64,000 nt of DNA, taken from TMP-24 sp041397305. Its GTDB lineage: Bacteria; Pseudomonadota; Alphaproteobacteria; Rhodobacterales; Rhodobacteraceae. The position numbers and the translations under genes were made by a program. A model generated the notes under the pieces. That model saw only the letters and a list, made by a program, of their open reading frames with translations, did no database searches and was not told the origin of the DNA. The first letter of the stretch is position 1. Each line of letters opens with the position of its first letter. Shown one piece after another: positions 23,343 to 31,162 of the stretch. The stretch is from the NCBI GenBank assembly GCA_041397305.1, contig JAWKWX010000010.1:33711-97710 (forward strand), in the 5' to 3' direction.

Positions 23343-23846
23343 TCAGTTCTTGTTGACGAAATCGGCGGCGTTGAGGTTGCCGATATTGCCCAGAAGCTGC
23401 TGCAGGAAGCTCAGTCCCTTGATGTTGCTGTCCGTCACCCGGCGCGAGATCACGACCGCCTGGCCTTTTTCAAGCCCGAAGCGCTCGACGTTCGAGACAA
23501 CGCCCTCGTCGTCGTAACTGACGGCGACGACCTGGCGGTCGATCTCCACCGGTGCGCGCAGACCGACCTGCTTGAAACGCGAGCCGACGTAATACCAGCC
23601 CGACCCGGTCAGGATGCCGATCGAGGAGGGCCGCCCGATCGCATCCGCCACTTCCTGCTGCGTGGATTGCCCCACCACGACCTGCTCGAGATCCTTGTCG
23701 GTGGGCACATAGCCATGGTTCGCATAGATTGCCGAACAGGCCGAAAGGATGGCGAGCGCAAGCCCGGCCATGCCTATCCGAACGACGGATCCGAACTTGC
23801 CGCCAAACTTGCCGCCAGACTTGCCGCCAGACTTGCCGATCGTCAC
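23343..23846 (-). CDS. bamE: Outer membrane assembly lipoprotein BamE (SmpA/OmlA)
   Basis: Accessory lipoprotein of the beta-barrel assembly machine. The hydrophobic signal core and lipobox are GLALAILSAC, so the mature protein starts at that cysteine. The conserved BamE part follows: GYVPTDKDLEQVVVGQSTQQEVADAIG split across the early domain, GSGWYYVGSRF and RQVVAVSYDDEGVV. The C-terminus is longer than in E. coli BamE. Start choice is open: GTG 23846 follows AGGGGG; ATG 23882 would add 12 residues. The n-region before the signal core is odd: four glycine-lysine tetrapeptides encoded by a tandem 12-base repeat. It diverges from the DUF177-rpmF-plsX-fabH run. Confidence 0.9.
   Translation of the reverse strand: MTIGKSGGKSGGKFGGKFGSVVRIGMAGLALAILSACSAIYANHGYVPTDKDLEQVVVGQSTQQEVADAIGRPSSIGILTGSGWYYVGSRFKQVGLRAPVEIDRQVVAVSYDDEGVVSNVERFGLEKGQAVVISRRVTDSNIKGLSFLQQLLGNIGNLNAADFVNKN
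23794..23838 (-). repeat. Tandem 12-base repeat at the bamE N-terminus
   Basis: About 3.75 copies of a 12-base unit (plus strand aacttgccgcca / gacttgccgcca) encode GGK-S/F tetrapeptides in frame just before the signal peptide core. Being a multiple of three, unit gain or loss would not break the frame. Confidence 0.85.
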
Positions 23847-24002
23847 ACCCGCCCCCTGTTCATTTGGTCTTGTGCTTGCCATCACGGCGGAAGCCTTTTA
23901 TCCGGCTTACAACAAGGCGCCCGGGTCCGACAAGGACCGAAACCGCGCGTCGGCCCAACGTCCGCGCCGACGCGACCGCCGGTTGTTCAAAGGAGAGAGA
24001 GA

Positions 24003-24551
24003 ATGGCGGCAGACGCACCCTATTCGCATCCGGTTCGCACCGCCGCCCTGCCCCAGCGCAAGCCGCTGCGCTTCGATCTGGCCCCCGATGCCCACGAACG
24101 TGCCGCGATTGCCGCCGGCCTTGGCCTTCTGGATCTGCCGCTCGCCCGGCTGAAGGGCGAACTTCGCCCCTCCGGCCGCAGGGATTTCGTGCTGGAGGCC
24201 CGTCTTGCGGCCGAGGTGGTCCAACCCTGCGTCGTCAGCCTGGCGCCTGTCCCTGCCGAAATCGCCGAAACGGTCACGCGGCGCTATCTGGCGGACTATG
24301 TGGAACCCGAAGGGGATGATGTCGAGATGCCCGAGGATGACACGACCGAGGCGCTTGGCGAGGCGATCGACCTTGGCGCGGTCCTTGTCGAGGCGCTGTC
24401 GCTTGCCCTGCCGCTTTACCCTCGCGCGCCTGGAGTCAGCTTCGACGGCCAGATCGCGGCAGAGCCGGGCGCCGAGCCGCTGACCGACGAGAAACTGAGG
24501 CCCTTCGCGGGATTGGCCGACCTTCTGAAGGGCAAGGACCCGACGGAATGA
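24003..24551 (+). CDS. YceD family protein (DUF177)
   Basis: 182 residues, cytosolic. The family has a metal-binding CxxC in many members, but here I see no cysteine pair. Recognisable parts: KPLRFDLAPDAHERAAIA near the start, LKGELRPSGRRDFVLEARLAAEVVQPCVVSL in the middle (split here over two strands of the fold), and the acidic VEPEGDDVEMPEDDTTEALGE before IDLGAVLVEALSLALPLYPR. DUF177 genes almost always precede rpmF, as here. In bacteria and plastids the family has been linked to 23S rRNA maturation or accumulation. Start ATG 24003 has GGAGAGAGA upstream. The gap to bamE (157 bp or less) contains the divergent promoters. Confidence 0.9.
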   Translation: MAADAPYSHPVRTAALPQRKPLRFDLAPDAHERAAIAAGLGLLDLPLARLKGELRPSGRRDFVLEARLAAEVVQPCVVSLAPVPAEIAETVTRRYLADYVEPEGDDVEMPEDDTTEALGEAIDLGAVLVEALSLALPLYPRAPGVSFDGQIAAEPGAEPLTDEKLRPFAGLADLLKGKDPTE

Positions 24552-24614
24552 CCGCTCGCCCGCACGCCCCTGATGCTGCGGCGCGGCAGGGTGAAGAAGT
24601 CGGCCAGAAAAGAC

Positions 24615-24642
24615 TTGCGCCCGCCCGGAATCGCAGTATGTT
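24615..24642 (+). promoter_or_regulatory. Predicted promoter of rpmF
   Basis: TTGCGC (24615-24620), a 16-base spacer, then TATGTT (24637-24642). It lies about 107 bp before the rpmF ATG. The 198-bp leader between yceD and rpmF also contains a short hairpin CCCC-TGGAAAA-CCGGGG near 24706-24721. Confidence 0.45.
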
Positions 24643-24749
24643 CCCGGCCTCGCTTGTAACTTGGGTTCGCACCCGGTCGCACTTAGGCAACCAGTGACGA
24701 AACCCCTGGAAAACCGGGGCAATGGCCCCCAGAAACCCGAGGTTGAGAC

Positions 24750-24956
24750 ATGGCTGTCCCTCAGAACCGCACCACGCGGTCCCGCCGCAACATGCGCCGC
24801 GCCCACGATGCGCTGGTCGCTGCGAACCCCAACGAATGCGCAAACTGCGGCGAGCTGAAGCGCCCGCACCACGTCTGCGGCGCCTGCGGTCATTATGACG
24901 GCAAGGAAGTTGTCGCTCAGGCGAGCGAAATCGACCTGGACGACGCCGCTGCGTGA
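24750..24956 (+). CDS. rpmF: 50S ribosomal protein L32
   Basis: 68-residue large-subunit protein. It begins MAVPQNRTTRSRRNMRRAHDA, the typical basic N-terminus, and has the zinc-ribbon-like cysteines CANCGELK and HHVCGACG, so it is the zinc-binding (C+) form. It ends in an acidic tail. It lies directly before plsX (24 bp), the widespread rpmF-plsX-fabH arrangement that ties ribosome and membrane lipid synthesis. Confidence 0.98.
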   Translation: MAVPQNRTTRSRRNMRRAHDALVAANPNECANCGELKRPHHVCGACGHYDGKEVVAQASEIDLDDAAA

Positions 24957-24980
24957 AGCGGCGTGACCGGCGTCTGACCC

Positions 24981-26105
24981 ATGTCCTCCAGTCATACCGT
25001 TCCGGGTGACGACCAGACAGCGGGCCAGCCGGACCGAATCGTCATTTCCGTCGATGCGATGGGCGGCGACCGCGGGGCGGTCGCCGTTGTGCTTGGCATG
25101 GCCGACAGCCTGGCCCAATGCCCGGACCTCGCCTTTCTTGTCCATGGCAACGGGGCAGAGCTGACGCAGCTTCTGGCCAAGCGTCCCGATCTGGCTGCAC
25201 GCACCACCGTTGTTCCCGCCGAAGAGGTGGTGACGATGGAGGACAAGCCCAGCCAGGTGATGCGTCATGGCCAGAAGACCTCGATGTGGTCGGCGATCGA
25301 CGCGGTCAAGGAAGGCCAGGCACAGGCCGCCGTGTCCTGCGGCAATACCGGCGCGCTCATGGCGGTGTCGATGCTGCGGCTGCGCAAGATGCCCGGCGTG
25401 AACCGCCCGGCCATCGCCTGTCTCTGGCCCTGCCGGGCGCCGCACGGCTTTGCCGTGATGCTTGACGTCGGCGCCGATGTGAAGGCCGATCCGCAGGACC
25501 TTCTGCAATATGCGCTGATGGGCGCATCCTATGCGCGAAACGGCTTCGGCCTTGCCCGGCCGCGCGTCGGCCTTCTGAATGTCGGAACCGAGGAGCACAA
25601 GGGCCGGACCGAGATCAAGGAGGCCAACGAGCTGATCGCCAAGGCGACCGAGGCGGGCGCCTTCGACTATGTCGGCTTCGTCGAGGGCAATGACCTGCCC
25701 TCGGGCCGGGTCGACGTGATCGTGACCGACGGCTTCACCGGCAATATCGCACTGAAGACCGGCGAAGGCACGGCGAAGCTGGTGGGCGATTTCCTGAAGG
25801 AAGCCTTCAACGCGACGATCCTGTCGAAATTCGCGGCCCTCCTCGCGCTCAACTCGCTGAAGCGGCTGCAGATCCGGATCGACCCGCGCCGGGTGAACGG
25901 CGGGGTCTTCCTCGGGCTGAACGGCACGGTGGTGAAATCGCACGGCTCGGCCGACGCGACCGGCGTTTCGGCAGCGATCCAGCTTGCCCGGCGCCTTGCC
26001 CTGTCGGGCTTCACCGAACGGCTGAAGGCGCGGGTTGCGTCTGCGATGCTGCCGGGGCAGGATGCCGCGACGGGCGCCGGGGAAATGAGCAGAGAACAAG
26101 AATGA
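24981..26105 (+). CDS. plsX: Phosphate acyltransferase PlsX
   Basis: Makes acyl-phosphate from acyl-ACP for phospholipid synthesis; peripheral membrane enzyme, 374 residues. The family core is present: VISVDAMGGDRG at residue 15, then MVTMEDKPSQVMR-like VTMEDKPSQVMRHGQKTSMW, VSCGNTGALMA, RPAIACLWPC, and FVEGNDLPSGRVDVIVTDGFTGN (the last split across two loops). It overlaps fabH by 4 bases. The N-terminal 15 residues are an extra polar stretch not seen in most PlsX proteins. Confidence 0.97.
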   Translation: MSSSHTVPGDDQTAGQPDRIVISVDAMGGDRGAVAVVLGMADSLAQCPDLAFLVHGNGAELTQLLAKRPDLAARTTVVPAEEVVTMEDKPSQVMRHGQKTSMWSAIDAVKEGQAQAAVSCGNTGALMAVSMLRLRKMPGVNRPAIACLWPCRAPHGFAVMLDVGADVKADPQDLLQYALMGASYARNGFGLARPRVGLLNVGTEEHKGRTEIKEANELIAKATEAGAFDYVGFVEGNDLPSGRVDVIVTDGFTGNIALKTGEGTAKLVGDFLKEAFNATILSKFAALLALNSLKRLQIRIDPRRVNGGVFLGLNGTVVKSHGSADATGVSAAIQLARRLALSGFTERLKARVASAMLPGQDAATGAGEMSREQE

Positions 26106-27076
26106 CCATCCGTGCCGTAGTGAAGGGCGTAGGGCATTATTTGCCTGCCCGAACCGTTGCGAACAGCGAATTTGAAGGCAAGGTCGACACGAGCGATGAA
26201 TGGATTCGCGCCCGCACCGGGATCGAGCGGCGCCATTTCGCGGCAGAAGGCGAGACCACTTCCGATCTCGGCGCCGCTGCCGCCCGTGCGGCACTCACGG
26301 ATGCGGGCCTCGGCGCGCATGACCTCGACGCGATCATCGTCGCCACCTCGACCCCGGACCTGACCTTTCCCTCCGTCGCCACCATGGTTCAGGCCAAGAT
26401 CGGCATGTCGCGCGGCTTTGCCTTCGATGTGCAGGCCGTCTGTGCGGGCTTTGTCTATGGGCTGGCCAATGCAAATGCGCTGATCCTGTCGGGTCAGGCC
26501 CGGCGGGTCCTGGTGATCGGCGCCGAAACCTTCAGCCGCATCCTCGACTTCACCGACCGGTCTACCTGCGTCCTTTTCGGCGATGGCGCCGGGGCCGTGG
26601 TGCTTGAGGCCCAGGAGGGCACGGGCACCACCGAGGATCGGGGCATCCTGTCGACCGATCTTCATTCCGACGGCAGCTACCGCGATCTTCTCTATGTCGA
26701 CGGCGGCGTCTCGACCAGCGGCAGCGCCGGGCATCTCAGGATGCAGGGCAATCAGGTCTTCCGCCATGCCGTTGAAAAGCTTGCCGAAACCGCCCACACG
26801 GCACTCGCAAAGGTCGGGCTGGACGGCGGCGATGTCGACTGGATCGTGCCGCACCAGGCCAATATCCGCATCATCGAGGGTACGGCGAAGCGCATGCAGG
26901 TGCCGATGGAACGCGTGGTGGTCACCGTGCAGGATCACGGCAACACCTCCGCCGCCTCGATCCCGCTCGCACTGTCGGTCGGCAAGGAACGCGGCCAGAT
27001 CAAGGAGGGCGACCTGCTGGTCACCGAAGCGATCGGCGGCGGTCTCGCCTGGGGGTCCGTCGTTCTGAGGTGGTGA
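26102..27076 (+). CDS. fabH: 3-oxoacyl-ACP synthase III (FabH)
   Basis: Condenses acetyl-CoA with malonyl-ACP to start fatty acid synthesis; 324 residues. The triad is visible: C114 in DVQAVCAGF, H251 in VPHQANIRI and N281 in DHGNTSAAS. The N-terminus MTIRAVVKGVGHYLP and the substrate-loop EWIRARTGIERRHFA are typical. It overlaps plsX by 4 bases and is followed by ihfA after 110 bp. Confidence 0.97.
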   Translation: MTIRAVVKGVGHYLPARTVANSEFEGKVDTSDEWIRARTGIERRHFAAEGETTSDLGAAAARAALTDAGLGAHDLDAIIVATSTPDLTFPSVATMVQAKIGMSRGFAFDVQAVCAGFVYGLANANALILSGQARRVLVIGAETFSRILDFTDRSTCVLFGDGAGAVVLEAQEGTGTTEDRGILSTDLHSDGSYRDLLYVDGGVSTSGSAGHLRMQGNQVFRHAVEKLAETAHTALAKVGLDGGDVDWIVPHQANIRIIEGTAKRMQVPMERVVVTVQDHGNTSAASIPLALSVGKERGQIKEGDLLVTEAIGGGLAWGSVVLRW

Positions 27077-27112
27077 AACACCGCCTGAAAGGCGCTTTCC
27101 AAGTCATTGATA

Positions 27113-27141
27113 TTGACTCGGAAATTCAATGCCCCCAATCT
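27113..27141 (+). promoter_or_regulatory. Predicted promoter of ihfA
   Basis: TTGACT (27113-27118), 17-base spacer, CAATCT (27136-27141), 46 bp before the ihfA start. It would let the regulator genes be transcribed apart from the lipid genes. A short CGCC-TGAAA-GGCG hairpin (27082-27094) after fabH could act as a weak terminator. Confidence 0.5.
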
Positions 27142-27186
27142 CGGTTCCAGCACGGAACGTGGCGCGCAAGCATTTCGGGGGGAGTC

Positions 27187-27489
27187 ATGGGCGAAAAGAC
27201 CCTTACGCGGATGGATCTGAGCGAGGCGGTCTACAATGCCGTTGGCCTCTCGCGCAATGAATCGGCTCAGCTGGTGGAAAGCGTCCTGCAGCATATGTCG
27301 GATGCTCTCGTTTCTGGTGAAACGGTGAAGATATCCTCCTTCGGGACCTTCTCGGTCCGCGCCAAGACGGCGCGCGTCGGCCGCAATCCCAAGACCGGCG
27401 AGGAAGTGCCGATCCATCCGCGCCGGGTGCTGACCTTCCGGCCCTCCCACCTGATGAAGGATCGTGTGGCCGCCGGAAACAAGCGCTGA
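27187..27489 (+). CDS. ihfA: Integration host factor subunit alpha
   Basis: DNA-bending nucleoid protein, 100 residues. It has the IhfA-type opening KTLTRMDLSEAVYNAVGLSR, the KISSFGTFSVR strand and the beta-arm with GRNPKTGEEVPIHPRRVLTF (the intercalating proline in the arm). The ATG at 27187 follows GGGGGGAG; a longer frame to 27070 reaches back to the fabH stop and is not homologous. It is followed 9 bases later by a MerR gene, a usual ihfA-merR neighbour pair in proteobacteria. Confidence 0.96.
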   Translation: MGEKTLTRMDLSEAVYNAVGLSRNESAQLVESVLQHMSDALVSGETVKISSFGTFSVRAKTARVGRNPKTGEEVPIHPRRVLTFRPSHLMKDRVAAGNKR

Positions 27490-27498
27490 GGCAGGTGA

Positions 27499-28182
27499 AT
27501 GTCGAAATCGGCAGACGCCTTCCGCACCATCAGCGAGGTCGCCGAGGTTCTCGACACGCCCGCGCATGTGCTGCGCTTCTGGGAAAGCCGTTTTTCACAG
27601 ATAAAGCCGGTAAAGCGCGCGGGCGGGCGGCGCTATTATCGTCCCTCCGATGTTGCGCTACTGTCGGGCATCAAGAAACTTCTCCATGAAGACGGGCTGA
27701 CGATCCGCGGCGTGCAGAAGCTTCTGCGCGAACAGGGCGTGCGGCAGATTGCCGGGCTGGCCGACGGCACCACCGAGCTGGACACTGCCCCTGCCCCGAC
27801 GCGCCGCCTTGACCGGATCGATGACGCGCCGCCCGATGAAGAGCCGCCATCGCCCGACGAAATGATGGCATCGGAACCTGCCTCGGCGCCCGACGCGGGT
27901 CTTGGCGCCACTCCGGTCTCTCCCGCACGGCCGAGCGTTACCGAGGCGGCTGAAAGCCGCGCCGACCTGCAGCGTGCCCGCGAGGCGGAACGCGCCCGCG
28001 CCGTGCCGCTTGCGCCCGACAGTCATTTCGACCCCGCGCGCGCGGAAGGCGACTGGATTCCCGCCGCCGCCATGCTCCGCGCCATGACCCAGCACCACGC
28101 CCAGTCCCGGCGCGAGGAACTGCGCGCGGTCTACCTGAAACTCAGCGCGCTTTACGAGCGGCGCCGCGCGCGCCAGTCCTGA
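27499..28182 (+). CDS. MerR family transcriptional regulator
   Basis: 227 residues. The N-terminal winged helix-turn-helix (about residues 9-77) reads FRTISEVAEVLDTPAHVLRFWE then GGRRYYRPSDVALLSGIKKLL. The middle is a disordered linker rich in proline, alanine and aspartate (residues about 95-160); a short coiled C-terminus rich in arginine follows. There are no conserved cysteines of metal-sensing MerR proteins. This gene type lies right after ihfA in many proteobacteria; its targets remain unclear. AGGTGA lies upstream of the start. Confidence 0.9.
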   Translation: MSKSADAFRTISEVAEVLDTPAHVLRFWESRFSQIKPVKRAGGRRYYRPSDVALLSGIKKLLHEDGLTIRGVQKLLREQGVRQIAGLADGTTELDTAPAPTRRLDRIDDAPPDEEPPSPDEMMASEPASAPDAGLGATPVSPARPSVTEAAESRADLQRAREAERARAVPLAPDSHFDPARAEGDWIPAAAMLRAMTQHHAQSRREELRAVYLKLSALYERRRARQS

Positions 28183-28213
28183 CAGACAGCGCCTGACCGA
28201 TGCGTTTTGCCGC

Positions 28214-28243
28214 TTGCCCCCGCCCTGCCCTTCGGCCTATAGA
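28214..28243 (+). promoter_or_regulatory. Promoter of tRNA-Pro
   Basis: TTGCCC (28214-28219) and TATAGA (28238-28243) with an 18-base spacer. The predicted start falls about 3 bases before the mature tRNA 5' end. Confidence 0.72.
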
Positions 28244-28252
28244 GCCCCCTGT

Positions 28253-28330
28253 CGGGCCGTGGCGCAGCCTGGTTAGCGCGTCCGTCTGGGGGGCGGAAGG
28301 TCGTGAGTTCGAATCTCACCGGCCCGACCA
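28253..28330 (+). tRNA. tRNA-Pro (anticodon GGG)
   Basis: The acceptor stem CGGGCCG (28253-28259) pairs with CGGCCCG (28320-28326), discriminator A, CCA encoded (28328-28330). The anticodon arm is TCCGT-CTGGGGG-GCGGA with GGG at positions 34-36, reading CCC/CCU. The T arm has GTGAG-TTCGAAT-CTCAC. The D arm is GCGCAGCCTGGTTAGCGC. Confidence 0.97.
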
Positions 28331-28338
28331 ATTCGACA

Positions 28339-28368
28339 AAGGCCCATCCCTGAAACGGGGTGGGCCTT
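28339..28368 (+). terminator. Terminator after tRNA-Pro
   Basis: AAGGCCCATCCC (28339-28350) pairs over 12 bp with GGGGTGGGCCTT (28357-28368) around TGAAAC. It lies 8 bases after the tRNA CCA and just before the dCTP deaminase start, so it may also attenuate read-through. Confidence 0.75.
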
Positions 28369-28387
28369 GACGTATCCGGAGGGGAAA

Positions 28388-29467
28388 ATGGCGGCCATTG
28401 GCGTCCTTGCAGACGGGGCGATCCGCGCGATGATCGGCGCGGGCCGGATCGCGGCCGATCCCGCCGTGACCGACGCGCAAGTGCAGCCCGCGAGCCTCGA
28501 TCTCCGGCTTGGCACCGTCGCCTACCGCGTGCGTGCGTCCTTCCTCGCCGGCGAGGGTCGCACCGTCGCCGACCGGATCGCGGAATTCGAGATGCATCGC
28601 GTCGATCTGTCGGCGGGGGCGGTTCTCGAAAAGGGCTGTGTCTATGTCGTGCCGCTGATGGAGCGGCTGGAACTGCCCAAGGGCGTCACGGCGGTGGCGA
28701 ACGCCAAAAGCTCGACCGGCCGCCTCGACCTTCTGACCCGCACCATCACCGACGGCGGGGTCGAATTCGACCGGATCGGCGAAGGCTACGAAGGCCCGCT
28801 CTATGCCGAGATATGCCCACGCTCCTTCTCCGTCCTCGTGCGCCCGGGCATGCGGCTCAACCAGATCCGTTTCCGGCAGGGCCAGGCCGTCTTGTCGGAC
28901 ACCGAGCTTGCCGCCCTTCATGCGCGCGAACCGCTCGTCGATGGTGCGGCGCTGATCTCGGAAGGTCTGGGTTTCTCCGTCGATCTCTCGCCCGCGGCGG
29001 GCGATCTCGTCGGCTACCGCGCCAAACCCCATGCCGGGGTGATCGACCTCGACCGGATCGGCCACTATGCGCCCGCCGACTTCTGGGAGGAGGTGCGCAC
29101 CCGCGAGGGCCGCATCATCCTCGATCCCGGCGCCTTCTACATTCTCGTGAGCCGCGAGGCTGTGACGATCCCGCCCGACCATGCCGCCGAAATGGCGCCC
29201 TATCTTGCCATGGTCGGCGAATTCCGCGTCCATTATGCGGGCTTCTTCGATCCGGGTTTCGGTCATGGCGCGGCGGGCGGGGGCGGTTCACGCGGCGTTC
29301 TGGAAGTGCGCTGCCACGAGGCGCCGTTCGTCCTGGAACATGGCCAGGTGGTGGGCCGCCTCGTCTATGAACGGATGCAGGCGCCGCCGGAGAGGCTTTA
29401 CGGCGCCGGAATCGCCTCGAACTATCAGGGCCAGGGGCTGAAGCTTTCCAAACATTTCCGGATGTGA
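28388..29467 (+). CDS. dcd: 2'-deoxycytidine 5'-triphosphate deaminase, long form
   Basis: Deaminates dCTP to dUTP in dTTP supply. 359 residues, about twice the E. coli Dcd length: two dUTPase-like beta folds in tandem, as in the alphaproteobacterial long form. The N-terminal half has VQPASLDLRLG and the catalytic-site stretch VANAKSSTGRLDLLTRTITDGG. The C-terminal half repeats the pattern with IILDPGAFYILVSREAV and GFFDPGFGHG, ending in GLKLSKHFRM. GGAGGGG lies 4 bases upstream of the chosen ATG. Confidence 0.9.
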   Translation: MAAIGVLADGAIRAMIGAGRIAADPAVTDAQVQPASLDLRLGTVAYRVRASFLAGEGRTVADRIAEFEMHRVDLSAGAVLEKGCVYVVPLMERLELPKGVTAVANAKSSTGRLDLLTRTITDGGVEFDRIGEGYEGPLYAEICPRSFSVLVRPGMRLNQIRFRQGQAVLSDTELAALHAREPLVDGAALISEGLGFSVDLSPAAGDLVGYRAKPHAGVIDLDRIGHYAPADFWEEVRTREGRIILDPGAFYILVSREAVTIPPDHAAEMAPYLAMVGEFRVHYAGFFDPGFGHGAAGGGGSRGVLEVRCHEAPFVLEHGQVVGRLVYERMQAPPERLYGAGIASNYQGQGLKLSKHFRM

Positions 29468-29542
29468 CCGGAAGCGGGCGCACCTGCCATTGCCAGCGGC
29501 CTTGGCATGGCGATACTGCAGATGAGTTCAGGGAGGTACCCC

Positions 29543-30460
29543 ATGGCTGAGACAAGTGATGCGACGCCCGCCCCGGAGAAGCCCGATCCCGACGTGATCC
29601 CCTTTGTGGGCGAGATCACCAGGTACCTGGAGACCGAAGCGCCGGACGAGGTCCGCAAGGCGATCGCCAAGGGCCGCAAGAAGGATATTCTGGCCAAGTC
29701 CTATCCCTATCCGCGCGAGATGGACGACAAGGACTATGACGCGCATATGGAGCGGCTTCAGGTCGAACTGGTGAAGATGCTTCACGACCTGCGCACCACC
29801 GGCAAGCGGCTGATGGTGCTGTTCGAGGGGCGCGACGCCGCCGGCAAGGGCGGCGCGATCGAGCGGATGCGCGAGAACCTCAATCCGCGCTCGGCCTACA
29901 TCGTCGCCCTGTCGAAACCGACCGACCGCGAGGCGAGCCAATGGTATTTCCAGCGCTATATCGACTGGCTGCCCGCGGCCGGGGAAATCGCGCTTTTCGA
30001 CCGGTCCTGGTACAATCGGGGCGTGGTGGAACAGGTGTTCGGTTTCTGCACGCCCGCGCAGCGCAAGCTGTTCTTCCGGCAATTGCCGGATTTCGAACGG
30101 ATGCTGATCGACGAAGGCATCATTCTCGTGAAGCTCTGGCTGAACGTGGGCCGGGCCGAACAGCTCCGCCGTTTCCTGGCGCGCGAGAATGACCCGCTGA
30201 AACAGTGGAAGCTTTCCTGGATCGACGTCGAGGGCCTGAAACGCTGGGACGCCTATAGCGAGGCGATCGACGAGACCTTGAAGAAGACCCACAGCAAGGA
30301 AGCGCCCTGGACGGTGATCCGTGCCGACGACAAGGCGCGCGCCCGGATCGCGGCGATCCAGACGGTGCTCAATGCGGTCGATTATCACCGCAAGGACCGC
30401 CAGGCGATCGGCAAGGTCGATGACAAGATCTGCGGGGGTCCCGGCATCCTCGATGGCTAA
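29543..30460 (+). CDS. ppk2: Polyphosphate kinase 2 (PPK2)
   Basis: Transfers phosphate between polyphosphate and nucleotides; cytosolic, 305 residues. Walker A is FEGRDAAGKGGAIERM (about residues 106-121) and Walker B-type FDRSWYNRGVVE follows; the lid region carries the ENDPLKQWKLS stretch. Length and one-domain layout suggest the class I type, which mainly makes NTP from NDP; the class cannot be fixed by eye. Its ATG has GGGAGG upstream. The 3' end overlaps the following TetR gene by 8 bases in another frame, so both are probably co-transcribed. Confidence 0.94.
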   Translation: MAETSDATPAPEKPDPDVIPFVGEITRYLETEAPDEVRKAIAKGRKKDILAKSYPYPREMDDKDYDAHMERLQVELVKMLHDLRTTGKRLMVLFEGRDAAGKGGAIERMRENLNPRSAYIVALSKPTDREASQWYFQRYIDWLPAAGEIALFDRSWYNRGVVEQVFGFCTPAQRKLFFRQLPDFERMLIDEGIILVKLWLNVGRAEQLRRFLARENDPLKQWKLSWIDVEGLKRWDAYSEAIDETLKKTHSKEAPWTVIRADDKARARIAAIQTVLNAVDYHRKDRQAIGKVDDKICGGPGILDG

Positions 30461-31070
30461 GCAGGGCTATCATCACGGCAACCTGCGTCAGGCGCTGATC
30501 GAGGCGACGCTCAGGCTGATCGAGGCGCAGGGACCGCAGGGTTTCACGCTGTCGGATGCGGCAAGGACCGCGGGCGTGACGCCCGCCGCCGTCTACCGCC
30601 ATTTCGCCGGACGTGACGATCTGATCGCCGAATGCGCGCGCCAGGGGTTCGAGATCTTCGCCGATCTGATGGACCATGCCTATGACGGCGGCAAGCCCAC
30701 GGCGCTGCGCGCCTTCGAGGCGACCGGACGCGCCTATCTGGCTTTTGCACGCAAGTTTCCCGGCCATTACATGGCGATGTTCGAAAGCGGGCTGAACCTC
30801 AACCGCGACCCCGACCTCGCCCGCGCCTCGAGCCGCGCGCAGGCGGTTCTGGCGCGCGCGGCCGAGGCCCTGTCCGAACAGCTTCCCCCCGGGCGCCGCC
30901 CGCCAGCCGCGATGTTCGCGGCCCATATCTGGGCGATGAGCCACGGGGTGGTGGAACTTTTCGCGCGCGGCACCCCCGGCGGACGGTCGCCCTTTCCGCC
31001 CGAGGACCTGCTTGAGGCCGGGATCGGCATCTACCTGCGCGGCCTGGGGCTGATCAAGCCGGACGGCTGA
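30453..31070 (+). CDS. TetR family regulator downstream of ppk2
   Basis: 205 residues. The helix-turn-helix lies at about residues 25-52 (FTLSDAARTAGVTPAAVYRHFAGRDDLIAE split over the two helices). The C-terminal part (FARKFPGHYMAMFESGLN ... AHIWAMSHGVVELFARG) matches the TetR_C_33/WHG-type domain found in many proteobacterial regulators. It begins inside the last codons of ppk2. Its operator cannot be assigned; a stress or lipid-related ligand is typical for the family but unproven. Confidence 0.9.
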   Translation: MAKQGYHHGNLRQALIEATLRLIEAQGPQGFTLSDAARTAGVTPAAVYRHFAGRDDLIAECARQGFEIFADLMDHAYDGGKPTALRAFEATGRAYLAFARKFPGHYMAMFESGLNLNRDPDLARASSRAQAVLARAAEALSEQLPPGRRPPAAMFAAHIWAMSHGVVELFARGTPGGRSPFPPEDLLEAGIGIYLRGLGLIKPDG

Positions 31071-31088
31071 GCCGCCCTTCGCCCGCTC

Positions 31089-31108
31089 CCGGGCTCATCG
31101 CCCGGTTT
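31089..31108. terminator. Weak hairpin between TetR and arylsulfotransferase-like genes
   Basis: CCGGGC-TCATC-GCCCGG (31089-31105) followed by TTT, in the 92-bp gap between converging genes. Confidence 0.45.
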
Positions 31109-31162
31109 CACGCGCAACAGCGACAAGCGCTGCAAGGCGCGATGAGCGGCCCGATCCCTCTA

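Noticed and set aside
23907..26294. A 795-codon minus-strand frame spanning yceD, rpmF, plsX and fabH
   Set aside because: It crosses four well-supported plus-strand genes and their gaps, and has no recognisable domain.
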